NCBI GenBank assembly: GCA_023055355.1
Contig: JALJCS010000002.1
Coordinates: 82,299,001-82,363,000, forward strand
DNA length: 64,000 nucleotides
Direction of reading: 5' to 3'
From: Agelaius tricolor
Taxonomy: Eukaryota; Chordata; Aves; Passeriformes; Icteridae
Part shown: positions 34,841 to 45,632 of the stretch, in pieces
Position numbering within the stretch: position 1 is the stretch's first letter
How the letters are laid out: every line of letters begins with the position of its first letter
Made by a program: the position numbers and the translations under genes
The notes under the pieces: model-generated
Seen by the model: the letters and a program-made list of their open reading frames with translations, nothing else
Database searches by the model: none
What the model was told of the DNA's origin: nothing

Positions 34841-35640
34841 ACTGACCTGTGCCCAAAATTGTTATTGACTCTTTAAGAGCCGGTGCTATTGCTGAATACG
34901 GAACTGCTAGGGCCCAGGTTTCTGGTCCCATTCAAAAGTCAAAATACTCAAGCCAAGTTCTCTTTGCCTGGTGGCTTTATTTCAAGGCAGGTACTTCATG
35001 TATTTGGGTTTTTCTTCTTCGTTTCTCCCTTGCATCTTGGACTGACTCAAAGTAGAATTCAGGAGTGCCTGCCTGAAGTTGTGGCCCCATGCCCAGAAAA
35101 ATGGAGTGCCTGCTTTACGTCCAAGTGCCCACAGTTCTCCAGCAGGGAGAGATGGCACCAAATCTTTCCAGCCCAGCTGCTTTGCCTTGCCTTTCCTTGT
35201 CTTGTCATCTCCAGCCAAGAGAAAGGCAAAGTCTCTCGATGAGTTCTAGCCCTTGACTGAGTACCAGCCACCAGAGTGCTCCAGCACCTTTCCCAACAGA
35301 GCTGCTGCTGCCAGGGAGATAAGTGAGGGGGGAAGGCTGATGCCCTTTCCCCTTTGTCTCCCTACACACGGTTGCCCATGGCAGCCACCATCTTAGGAGA
35401 TGTCACTCTGCCATTTTAAGTTTCTCTTTGTTCCTGTGGGGAGGGGTTGTGAGATCTGGCAGTCTTGTGTCTAGTGATTATTTACTGTTGGGTTTTTTTT
35501 GCTGTTTTGCTTTTTGTAACAAGTACAAGTTGCTAAACGTTCATTACTCTGATACTATCTTGTTTTAATGTAATATTCTGGATTCAGAATAAATGCCTCT
35601 TTCTAAAATAGGTCTAACATCTTTTGCTGCTAAACTTCTA
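34841..35640. repeat. Unclassified GC-richer, repeat-like block with AATAAA
   Basis: Distinct in composition from its surroundings, with an AATAAA at 35588-35593 followed by T-rich sequence. The layout (GC-richer body, then a polyadenylation signal near the right end) would suit a degraded LTR or a retrotransposed piece. I cannot assign a family and found no flanking duplication. The overlapping open frames on both strands (35059-35271, 34883-35242, 34982-35218) argue against coding. Confidence 0.3.
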
Positions 35641-36293
35641 ATTTTTTTTTTTCACCAGACGTCTTGATAGAATACTAGAAAAGAAAAGAGAAAGCAGAAT
35701 ATTATTTAGTATGTAATGCTATATACCTATGGATGTACTTGTTTACAAGGCAAACAAACTAGTATGGTATGCAATGACATTTTAGTATCTTTAGCTATCA
35801 GTACTTTCCCAACACAGCAGACCTTTTCTATATACAAACTGACACTTTTGTTTTCATCCTGAAGTCAAGTCATAATCTGAATGTCTGACAATATCCAGAT
35901 TGTCAGTAGATTTGGCAAGAAATAGATACAATTTCTCAAAAAACATGATCATTTTTCTCAGCTGGGAAAGAGAAAATGCTTATGTCGTTTGAATGGATAC
36001 AGTTCAAAAAAGTACACTTTTAGAAAAGAAATCTGGCACTGTGTAGGAATTATCACATAGGAATATGTATGCCAATCTGCATTATGATACACATGTGCAT
36101 GCCACCAAATATGATATATAGGAATTTTTAATTATGGTATTGGAATATATGGTTCTTCTGTGTCTAAGACCTGAAATTCACATGTCCTACTCTGATCTTA
36201 ATTTGGCTTATTTTAATAACTCAGTGAATTTAGTATAAATTCTAAGATTAAGAAAAAAATTGAAAAACCAAATGGTTGCACATGTAGAAGAAT
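35641..36293. other. AT-rich DNA, no gene seen
   Basis: No repeat family or exon recognised. Confidence 0.55.
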
Positions 36294-36612
36294 AATCATA
36301 GAATGGTTTAGTTTGGAAAAGATAATTTAAGGTGATTGCCTCCAGCCATTAACCCAGTACTTCCACAGCTAAACCATGTCTCTAACTGCCTCTTCTACAG
36401 ATCTTCTAAGTATCCCCAGGGATGGTGACCTAACCACTCTCCTGATCAGCTTGTTCAGAGACTGACAATCCTTTCAGTGAAGAAATTTTTCCTAATATTC
36501 AATATAAACCTCCCGTGTGAAATTTTAGGCCATTTCTTCTTCTCTTGTCAATTGCTACTTGATAGAAGAGCCTGATCCCCACGTGGTTATGCCCTCCTTT
36601 TAGGATGTTGAG
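36294..36612 (-). mobile_element. CR1 LINE 3' end, antisense
   Basis: The left edge carries the complement of the CR1 3' terminal repeat (AATCATAGAATGGTTTAGTTTGG). It continues through the complement of the 3' untranslated part (CCCAGGGATGGTGACC, GAAGAAATTTTTCCTAATAT) into the last coding portion. The copy is a 5'-truncated stub. Confidence 0.85.
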
Positions 36613-36884
36613 GAATCGAGAGTCTAAAGGAATTAAGAGTTTAGCTAGAAGGAGAGAAGCAATATATAATTATTTAGAGTTTAGCAAGAAGAGTAGAAGC
36701 ATGTAGAAGGGTTAATTATTAACAGATGGAGCTAGTTAGAACTAAGACTCATCAATGGTTTGACTTTTTTGTATTTGTAGAAACATAACGGGAGGATGGG
36801 GTATTGTGAAGATGAAGCAACCATCTAGCATGGTGTTCAGCCAGCTCTAGGACAGCAGGGCACTGTCATGCATGAATCCAAACA
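36613..36884. other. Unclassified sequence between CR1 and LTR
   Basis: Contains two related stretches (GAGTTTAGCTAGAAGGAG near 36648 and AGAGTTTAGCAAGAAGAG near 36676), possibly part of a retroviral repeat. No assignment made. Confidence 0.4.
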
Positions 36885-37115
36885 TCTCCACCTTCTTTCT
36901 TATCCTCCCCTCTCTATATACAGAGCACAATATCATAGAGGCTGGAAATCCCTTTGGCCTGTTGAGATCTACTTTTTCGGCTACATCCCCACCCAACTTC
37001 CCACTCACTCCCTGCCTTCTTCCCAGTGTGGCAGTATAAAAAGTAGAAAAGACACTGACATTGCACAAATGCTACTCACCAATAACAAAACCACCTCTAA
37101 CATTTACACAGTTTT

Positions 37116-37121
37116 CAGTCC
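37116..37121. repeat. Target-site duplication CAGTCC, left copy
   Basis: Identical to 37790-37795. It brackets the inner LTR. Confidence 0.6.
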
Positions 37122-37789
37122 TTTTAGGGTTCAATTATTAAAATTATTAGAGATACTTCTGCCTGAAATTAAGGTATAAACAGGACTATATGTTGAAGTC
37201 AATAGTATGGATTTTAAATTTAATGGTAAATGTGAAGTAGAGAGAAATTGAAAGAAATAGGGAAAATAAAAAAGGAATAGAATAGAAAGCTGTATAATCT
37301 CCACAAGACTTGATTGCTGCAATTTCAGTGCCTGTTGGTCAAATTTGGTCACCATGTCAATCCATCAGGGTGGAGAAACTGCACCAGAACAGCAAAGTTC
37401 CTTGTGTTATATTCACTCAGGTTTAGGTACCTCCCATGGAGCTGGTAGTTCCTCATTACATGATGTAACACTGTGGATCACAGGACACTTTGTGAGTCTT
37501 TGATGATTTCTAAGTTGTTACTGCTGCCTATTAGGTCAGTGCAGTTCAGCCCATTATGGCCCATCAGCAGAGATGAATGCCTTCAAGCTACAGTGTGAAT
37601 GTCCCAGTACTTCCTGGCAAGGGAGTAATCACAGCTGAGGTCACTTGTGAAAGGACAAAGAGGCATTACAGGGTTTGCCTCTTTTGTTATCCCTTTTCTT
37701 ATCTCATTCAACACCCAGTTGTAGCCTGAGTTGAGGAGTGTGCTCACCCCCTGCACCTGGACAAGAGGTCAGTTGTTTGAGTCATTAAC
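37122..37789 (-). mobile_element. Inner LTR (copy 2 of the family of about 660 bp)
   Basis: Related to 10979-11634 along at least its left 130 bases, and nearly the same total length (668 versus 656 bp). The shared blocks are CTGCCTGAAATTAAGG, an AATAGTATGGATTTTA-like area and TAATGGTAAATGTGA followed by purine-rich sequence. The element ends are not canonical TG/CA, as if mutated, but the 6-base repeat CAGTCC lies exactly outside. The middle and right parts match the 11-kb copy less clearly, so the two may be different subfamilies. Confidence 0.6.
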
Positions 37790-37795
37790 CAGTCC
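37790..37795. repeat. Target-site duplication CAGTCC, right copy
   Basis: Partner of 37116-37121. Confidence 0.6.
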
Positions 37796-37883
37796 CCAAG
37801 CCCAAAACCAAAACATAACCACATACTAGAAGAATTTCTAGTTCCACTGTGAAGAAAATTAACTCTATCTCAGCCAAAACCAA

Positions 37884-38410
37884 CTCACCGTCAACCAGCA
37901 TCCCCAGGTCCTTTGATGGGCAGCTTTCCAGCAGGACACAGCACTTCACCTTGTTGAACCTCCACCACAGATTTTGGTCCTGCAATCCAGTTGGTTCATA
38001 TCCTTTGAAGAGCCTTTCTGTCCTCTAGCAGATAAATGCTCCCACCCAACTTGGCATTGTCTACAAATTGACTGAGGATGTACTCAAACCTCTTGTCTAG
38101 ATCATTGATAAAGACATTAAACAGGACTGGCCCCAGTACTGAGACTGAGACACCTCTTGTGATCAGCCACCAGCTGGATGCAACTTCCTTCACCGCCCGT
38201 CTCTGGGCCCAGTTATCCAGCCAGGATTTTTACCCAATGAACAGTACATGTGTCCAAGCCATGAGCAGCCACTTTGTCCCAAAGGATGCTGTGCAAAATG
38301 GTGTAAAAGGCTTTACTAAAGTCCAGGTAGACACATCCACAGCCTTTTCCTCATGTACTAAGTGGGTCACCTTGATATAGAAGGAGATCAACTTAGTTAA
38401 GCAAGACAAT
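37884..38410 (-). mobile_element. CR1 LINE fragment over the reverse-transcriptase core, antisense
   Basis: The complement of the CR1 second ORF is readable from the thumb part (GTCAACCAGCATCCCCAGG at 37890-37910) backwards. It passes the FADD/IND region (around 38040-38130, with INDLDKRFEYILSQFVDNAKLGG in the minus-strand reading) to the RT palm and finger segments near 38300-38390. Indels break the frame, and one catalytic aspartate pair is altered to VDN. It directly adjoins the LTR on its left. Confidence 0.9.
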
Positions 38411-39039
38411 AAGGGTGGATAGATGATTTTTCTCTCTGTCAGCAGAGTTCATTAAAGCTGTGAAGGGAGAACATACTGGCGGTCTATACAGATCCACAAT
38501 CCTTGGGTGAAATACTCTACTTGCTAGCAAATTTTATGGGCCCTCTTTCAATGATAATTTTCTCCTCACTCTACGAGAGTAAGCTACCATCAATATGGTA
38601 GAAGATCCAATAACCACTCCTTCATTTTTCTTGATATATCATAATCAGAAGCAGGCTGAAATGGTTGTTGGACTTAACAATAAATCAAAAAAGACATGAT
38701 TTATAACTGAAGTATTTTTTATTTCAAAGGTTTTCTAAAAAATATAACTAAAATGATTCCACTGTCACTCATTTATAAACTGTTCTGATAGCACTGAGGT
38801 AACTATAAACATGACCCATTATTTTAAAACCAGTGATAATTTTGAATTAGTGATAATTCTGTTAGTGAGTAAGATACCTATAGTGCTTACTTTATACTGA
38901 ACACCTGGATTCTTGAAGATTCTATCCAAAACACTGTAGTGTCTAACAGCTGTTTATAAGAAGAAAGCCAAATGGGTTTAAAATGGAAAACTATATTTTA
39001 AAACACCTGGATTGTACAAAGCCTTAAAAAAAGACAGCA
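38411..39039. other. AT-rich DNA, no gene seen
   Basis: Nothing recognised. Confidence 0.55.
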
Positions 39040-39270
39040 ACTTAGCGGCCAAATATGAGTTTATAGTGTGATGCAGTGGTTCAAAAGAAAGTCAACCCAT
39101 GGAAGTGTAAGCTCAAGTAGGACAGCACAACTGAGACAACATACCCATTTGTGGTGCCAGTTTCTAAACCAGTGGTGGAACAACTGAGAAATATGCTAAA
39201 AATAATACAGTACATCTACAATTTGTCTCATGATGAAAGGCTATGGAGGCTGAATTGGAGCCTAATGTTT
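39040..39270 (+). mobile_element. Possible very old CR1-like fragment, sense
   Basis: The stretch near 39205-39260 (TGTCTCATGATGAAAGGCTATGG) resembles the CR1 C-terminal 'SYEERLRELG' coding block. The rest cannot be aligned by eye. Confidence 0.3.
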
Positions 39271-40027
39271 TACTACTCTGCAGTGACAGCATTAAATAGA
39301 TTACATCCTTGTTAATTCAGCACTCCAGCATAATTTTGTCATTAGATTGAGCTGCTTTTGGCAAGAAGTCTTAGCTTCCACCTGGGATATTTCACATGCA
39401 CATCACAAATTACACATCTTTTTCTCTCATCATACTTCTCACTGTGGCTTTTTTATCATTAATCACTATGATAAACAAAAATGGGAAGACTAAATTGATA
39501 ATAAAAATGTTTATACCAGTACAATCAATTTTACATGCAAATACTCAGCCTTGCACTCAGTAGAAAGCTAGGGAAATACCTGGAATGTGGTCAAGAAGTT
39601 TGGTAAATCTATGTTTTATGCATTCCTAATAGCTAAGAACATTTTTTTTTTCTTCTTTCCCAACATATGTGAATTTTAACCCTAAAAGGGGGTCATGCAT
39701 GACTAAATTACAATTTTCTTTTACTTTGAAGGTTATTAAACACTAGAACATCTCACCCAGTCATGCTGCAGAATTTACACTGCCAAATCTTTTAACCACA
39801 GATTAGATATTGTACAAAAAGTAAAGTCATAATGCTGTAATTATTAACATCTATGACTGACTGTTCTGCAATAGACATGAATAATTTTCTATTTGGCCTT
39901 AAAGTTTGTGAATCTATCAAAATGCAGTTAGGAAGGCTTCTGTAAAGTAATTATTGTAAGCTATTTGACCAGACAACTCCACACATCCAGAGAAATCAAG
40001 TAGACCTGTGATTTACACATAAGAAAC

Positions 40028-40080
40028 AATGAATGTTATCCTAGAATAACATTCATTCATGTAAGAATGTTATCCTAGAA
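40028..40080. repeat. 12-bp palindrome plus 16-bp direct repeat
   Basis: Arms 40028-40039 and 40046-40057 are exact reverse complements with a six-base loop. The stretch GAATGTTATCCTAGAA (40031-40046) is repeated exactly at 40065-40080. Such a mix of inverted and direct copies suggests template switching during replication. Confidence 0.85.
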
Positions 40081-42207
40081 AAAAAGTTCTGGTTCAAAAG
40101 GGAGAGGTTGTACAGTACAGTACAAAGAGCACAAATTATAAAAAAATCTGTAGGAAGTGAATTTAAGTGGTGATTAATCAAGGCCACACACCAGGGTATT
40201 TCACACTTTATAATCTTGATCTGTTCCATTTAGGAGAGACAGCGAAATCATCTATCAGGTAATGCTAATTACAGGGGTATTAGCTTTGAAATTTATGGAA
40301 AAAAGGAACATGGAAAAAAAAATTGCTTGTAACTTCTGTTCATTTTGCTTCACTTGGTGTGCATCTGCATAGCAGACTGGCATGAAATTAGTCCTGAGTA
40401 GTTTTAAAGAGGACACATTTGGGTTCCACATAAATCCATTTTTTAATTTGATCTTGGGTTAATTTACCATCAAGACATAGTTACTTATCATCAAGAGAGT
40501 GAGAACTTCCATTAAACACATTTCTACCTATCAGATCCCTTTGAAGGCACAGGGAGGCCATTCAAAGACTGAATTGATACACTGAGCACTTGAACTTTTA
40601 ATACGGAGAATACAGATAGGAGAATTATTAATCTACCTTACTAAAGTTATTTTTCTAAACTTTGCTTGGCCAGTAAGGCTCCAGGATCAATGTTTAGGCA
40701 TTTTTACTTGAGAAACTTAATTTTTAGAAATTCTGGCTCTGCAAATCCCATTAAAGCTGTTTTTAACAGTTTTAAAGCAACAACTGATTAGAAATGCTTC
40801 AAGAACATTTGCTCTATGTAGAGCCACATCATTGCATAAAATGTCTACTTTGAAGGAACAGCAACAAGAGTTGAATTCACAAGTTCAATCTTGTGAATTT
40901 CCCTTGAAAGCACAGGGTTTGCAGCCTTTATGGCAAACATTACCAATTTAAGTGAGCATTAGACGTGTACAAACAAATACATATTAATTATTTAAATTCT
41001 AATATCAAAATTAATTTGATCATTTTTAATGAATTGTAGAACCTCTTCTAAATAACAAGACTAAAATTCTATTCACTTTCCTGTAAATTCTAGAGCTTCA
41101 TCTTCTGGATAGATAATTTGGTCTCTTTACTTTATTTCAGTCTATTGTGAAGCATAGAAATTAACATGCTAAATTAAGCTAAAAAGACAGTTGTTAGTCC
41201 TAAACTCAGAAAGATGATTCAGAGATTTCCTAACATGAAATCAGTTTATGTAATTCAAAAATAAAATTAAAAGAGTTTGTTCATCTTTAAATTTAGTAAA
41301 ACAAATATGTTGCTATTGCAATTTACCAAATATATATAAACGAAATACTGTTATAATTCTAAAGGTATTAGAATATTGTTTCATTTGCAACAATGTTTTG
41401 TTAAACAGTTATTCTAGAAGTATGCATTTTGATTTGCTTAAAAAAAAACATGACATGTAGAAAAAAACCAGTGTGTTTCTGCTACAACTTTTATTTTATT
41501 TGATAAACCTGCATTTTCAAAAAAGCAATTTACTCTTTAGTTGAGTGCTTTTTCTTATTACAGTTTTATATCTATGGTTCCTCTGGGAGGAAAAACAAAC
41601 CTTGCTTACAAGATAAAAGCTGCAGATCAAGAGACAGCATCACCAGCATGTTCAGCATCTTAATCTTAGCATTTCAGGGAAAGCTTTGTTAATTTTGGCA
41701 GCCAGTCATTAAAAGCAGAGCTGCATAATGCTTGAGATAACCATATGCCTTATTTCTGTGAAGGGTACATAATGTCATAGATTTCTTCATTCCAGTTGTG
41801 TGAGGATTTTTATTTCTTTTTTTGTAAAAAGGATTGTTGTATTTACAATACCACATTGGGCATCTTCTAATGCCAGATTTCATTCATAGCAACATCCCAG
41901 AAGATCTGTCTCTTCCATTGTTCTTTCTCTCTATAACCATTTTGCTAAATATCACTCATGTAAACTTTCCCTTTCTAGCAACATCTATGCTTTCTCCAGA
42001 TCCTTTGGACACTCTCCCATTTGTTCCTCTTCTAACTGAAACTGAAATCATAAGTACAATAACACATGTAATTTTGACTTTGAAAAAATAACTCACTATG
42101 GTTTTATGCCTTTTTCTTTTCTCCCTCATTTCCTTATCCTAAAGTATAAAAAACAGGGAAGTTATTAATTACACTGAAAAAATTGAGGTTTTCTTATTCC
42201 ACTTCAC

Positions 42208-42310
42208 TTTATATATATACATATATATATTCAAGAGGTAGATATATTTGACTATTAACTCATGGAATAAATATATATACATGAGTACCTTGAATAGCTA
42301 TATATATCTT
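42208..42310. repeat. AT-rich (TATA)n tracts
   Basis: Three clusters of TATATA separated by short unique pieces. Confidence 0.8.
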
Positions 42311-43442
42311 TGAGGAAGCAACTGCATTAAGCTGTATGATGTAGATAACTTGGGCTGGACTTACAGATTTTCACCTGTAGTCAAGTCCATCTGTGTGCAC
42401 TGGCTGCAAACTGGTGAAAATGACTATTTTTCTGATTTAATGAATCTTTACATCTTCTTTGTTCTGCTGTAAAGAAATAAAACAGATTACAATGAAAATA
42501 AGACATCTGATGTAGAACCTAGCTTACAGTTGTCTTCATCATGGAAAAACATGACACAGGCAAAACTGAGACATGGAAAGTGGGAGGAAGAGATATTCCA
42601 TATAGTATGAGAAGCTGTACCACAACCAGCATGAAAAACTCTTAGAACGATCTCTGAATGCTGAATTTTTGGAACTATCTCTTTAGAGTATTCTGCTCTT
42701 AAAATGTCACATTTTATTACTCTCTAACTGGCTTATTCATTTATGCTGATGTGGAGTGCCCTCGGGACTCACCCATGGCCAGAATAACAACAGATGTTAA
42801 GACAGAAATGTGAATATACACAATGTGTGTCAATGGGACTCCCAAAGTTCTTTGTGAGGGTGTTTGCTCTCATCATGTGAAAGAAGACAGTGATCATCAA
42901 TCAGATTAAAAAGTAGTTAGGAATTTACAAGATCATTTGAAACAAAGACTTCAGCTTGAAAAGAGGCATAAAGAAACATGAATAATTTTTTTTACAGTGG
43001 GAAGAGACCTTGGGCTGAAAGCACCAGCACCTGCTGCTCCCTACCAACAGTGCCAAGTATCAACTGATGTGAAGTGCCTGGCCCCAGATACTGCAGTAGC
43101 AAAGTGAGGTGTGGCACACAGAGGCCCACACTTAGAGGATGTGAACCTGAGCTTGTGGAGTGCTTTCTCACTGGCATGGAGATCAATAAGGTGTTTGGAT
43201 ATGCATAGCTTTGCCTAAAGCTGGAGAACCCTCAGAAGGAATGTGCAAGTAAGGACAGTAACTGTGAATGTGCCTCTGAGAAAAACTTTTCAGGATTAAC
43301 AACACAAGGATATTTAGATAATTGTGGGTAAATATTCCAGAAGAGCCTAGTAAGTGATTTTCCTTTTGAATTGCAGATAATGGTCTTGAATCTATAGTTC
43401 ACTGATTATTATATGTCATTAGTAACTCAATAAACCACTTGT

Positions 43443-43458
43443 TATAGTTTAAACTATA
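43443..43458. repeat. Perfect 16-bp palindrome
   Basis: TATAGTTTAAACTATA has full dyad symmetry. It lies just outside the split LTR. Confidence 0.9.
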
Positions 43459-43494
43459 CAGAGACTATATTAAGAGGGAGAAGACAGAGAAGGG

Positions 43495-44866
43495 AGAATA
43501 TTTGGGGTAATGGCAGTTTCCTTGTCAATTTGCTGTTACATATGATGGAGCCCTGCTTTCCTGGGGATGACTGAATACTTGCTGGCCCATGGGAAGGGGC
43601 AAATCAAGTTGCAGTGGTTGTTGTCTACCTTGACTACAGCAAGGCTTTTGTCTCTCATGAAATGCTCATAGGCAAATTCAGGAAGTGTGGGTTGGATGAG
43701 TGGGATGGATGGGACAGGGAACTGACTGAATGGCAGATTCCAGGGGGTTGTGATCAGTGGTACAGAGTCTAGTTTGAGGCTTGTCACTAGTGGTGTCCCC
43801 CAGAGTTCTATACTGGGCTCAGTGTTATTTAATTTGATCATCAATGACTTTGATGAGGGAGTATAGTGCTTCCTCAGCAAGTTCAGGAAAAACAAAATTG
43901 TGAGGAGTGGCTGATATCTGAGAGGTCTGTGCAGCCTTTCAGAGGTACCTTGATATGTTGGAGACATAGGCAGAGAAAAACCTTCTGAAATTCACAAAGG
44001 CAAGTGCAGGGTCCTGCACCTGGGGAAGAATAACCCCATGGACCAGTACAAGGAGGGAGCTGACCTGCTGGGAAGCAGCTCTGTGGAAAGAACCTGGGGG
44101 TCTTGGTGGAAAACACATCATCTCTAAGCCAGCAGTGTGGCCAAGAAGGTCAGAGTAATCCAGGATCCATTAGGAGGAATATTGCCAGCAAGCTGAGGGA
44201 GGTGATCCTGCCCCTCTACTCAGCCATGGTGAGGTATATCTGTAGTTTTGTGTCTAGTTTTGGGATCCTCAGTGGAAAAGAGAGAACTAGAGATCCTGGA
44301 CCAGGTCCAGCAGAGAGCTACTAAGTTGGCCAAGGGTCTGGAGACTCTCTCTTATGAGGACAGGCTGAGGGAGCTGGGCCTGGGTCCTGAGACAGAGGAG
44401 AAGGGATCTCATCATTGTCTATAAGTGCCTGAAGGGAGGGTATCAAGATAACGGACCCAGGCTCTTCTCAGTGGTGCCAGCCAATAAAGCAAGAGGCAAT
44501 GGGCAGAAACTGATGCACAGGAAGTTCCTCCTGAACATGAGGAAGAACTTCACTGTGAAGGTGACATGAACTAGAAGAGATTTCCCAGAGAGGCTTTTGT
44601 TTCCCTCCTTGGAGATATTCAAGAACCTCCTGGATGCAGTCCTGAATCATGCTCTAAGATGACCCTGTCTGAGCAGGGAGTTTGAACCAGATGAGCCACT
44701 GTGATCCCTGACTGTGATTCCATGAATTGCTCACTTTTCTTTGCTTGTGTACAAGGCTTTCACCTTCCCTATTCAGTTGTCTTTATGTCAACCCATGAGT
44801 TTTCTCATTTTTACTCTTCTGAAACTCTCCCCAGTCCTGCTGGTAGGGGAGTGAGTGAACTGAAAC
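43495..44866 (+). mobile_element. Avian LTR split by a CR1, sense
   Basis: The left part (43495-43611) and right part (44726-44866) fit one LTR of the TGTGCTGG-type group. The left shows AGCCCTGCTTTCCTGGGGATG and CCCATGGGAAGG segments. The right continues with CAACCCATGAGTTTTCTCA and TTTTTACTCTTCTG, then GGGGAGTGAGTGAACTG. The final U5 end is absent, so the LTR is 3'-truncated. The CR1 between them begins and ends at these breaks. Confidence 0.7.
43612..44725 (+). mobile_element. CR1 LINE 3' half with intact 3' end, sense
   Basis: The order of CR1 landmarks is complete from the AFD/VSH region (VDYSKAFVSHE-like, 43625-43665) to the 3' terminus. An IND/LDE-like part follows near 43840, but the FADD catalytic stretch is lost to a deletion around 43860-43900. 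Then come a KGKCRVLHLGKNNPMDQY segment (43996-44051), an EVILPLYSAMV segment (44200-44230), YEDRLRELGL (44353-44382) and the 3' untranslated part. The end GTGATTCCATGAATTG (44716-44731) is the CR1 terminal repeat. Frameshifts are frequent. It sits inside the LTR 43495-44866. Confidence 0.9.
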
Positions 44867-45337
44867 ATTTATGAAGGTGCATACTAACAGAATGGGTGAA
44901 AAACTTAGCTTTTAGTCTGAAGTATTAAAAAAAAGATTGTAACTTTTCTACTTTTTGCTGTTCAAATCTGTCAGCTTACTTATCACCCCTTCCAATCAGT
45001 ATCTGATCACTTACCCTCAAAATGGGCAAAAATAACCAGAGAGCAAATGTTTATAAAAGAAAGCCAGATGTAATGCTTAAAAGAAATAGCTATCACTTTA
45101 TTCTAAGTTCAAAGAAAAAATTAATATTTGTGACCACGACTGAACTCTGAAATAGCACTAATATTTGAAATTTCAATATGAGGTTTATATCTCATATAGA
45201 CTGTTGTTCTACATTAGCTTTCTTAAACCACAATAAGTTGCTTAACAAGAAGGTCGCTTTAAAAATACTATAAAAATCAAATGTGAGCAAGAGAAAAATG
45301 TGGAAAGTATAAGGCTGATTTAACACCTTATCACTCT
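44867..45337. other. AT-rich spacer, no gene seen
   Basis: Nothing recognised. Confidence 0.55.
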
Positions 45338-45632
45338 ACAACTAGCTTAAATGAGGCTGTAGCAAGGTGGGGACCAGTCTCTTCTCCTAGGTAACCAGTG
45401 ATAGGACCAGAAAAAATGGTCTCAAGTGCCAGGGAAGGTTTAGATTGGGTATCAGGAAATATTTCTTCACTGAAGTCCTGGTCAGACAATAGAATAGGTT
45501 GCCCATCCCTGGAAGTGTTCAAAAGACATGTGTAGCACTAGGGGATATGGTTAGTGATGAATGCAGTGGCGCTGAGTTAATGGTTGGACTCAATAATCTT
45601 GGAGGTCTTTCTAGTCTTAAAGATTCTATGAG
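45338..45632 (+). mobile_element. CR1 LINE 3' end, sense
   Basis: Short stub holding the last coding part (CTCTTCTCCTAGGTAACCAG, TTTAGATTGGGTATCAGG) and the 3' untranslated end (GGTTGGACTCAATAATCTTGG), finishing in GATTCTATGAGCC. It belongs to the same CR1 subtype as the antisense stub at 36294-36612. Confidence 0.85.

Larger units (their letters stand above)
36885..37883 (-). mobile_element. Avian LTR interrupted by a second LTR
   Basis: The left part (36885-37121) and right part (about 37790-37883) read as one LTR of the same type as the one at 18725-19317. Both contain the CATAGAGGCTGGAAATCC / CATTTGGGACCAGC-equivalent area and the same TTTCAGT / CATACCAG... order. Both finish with the GAAGAAAATTAACTCT segment (37852-37867 here, 19281-19297 there). 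Between the parts sits a different LTR flanked by CAGTCC repeats. The right end is abutted or cut by an antisense CR1 at about 37884. The left end is truncated. Confidence 0.65.
39271..43494. other. AT-rich DNA with small palindromes, no gene seen
   Basis: No LTR or CR1 recognised. Contains the palindrome cluster at 40028-40080, AT-rich tracts at 42208-42310 and a perfect 16-bp palindrome at 43443-43458. The GC-richer patch 43000-43180 remains unassigned. Confidence 0.55.

Noticed and set aside
34883..35242. 119-codon frame in a GC-richer block
   Set aside because: Three other frames on both strands are open over the same stretch, which reflects composition, and no domain is visible.
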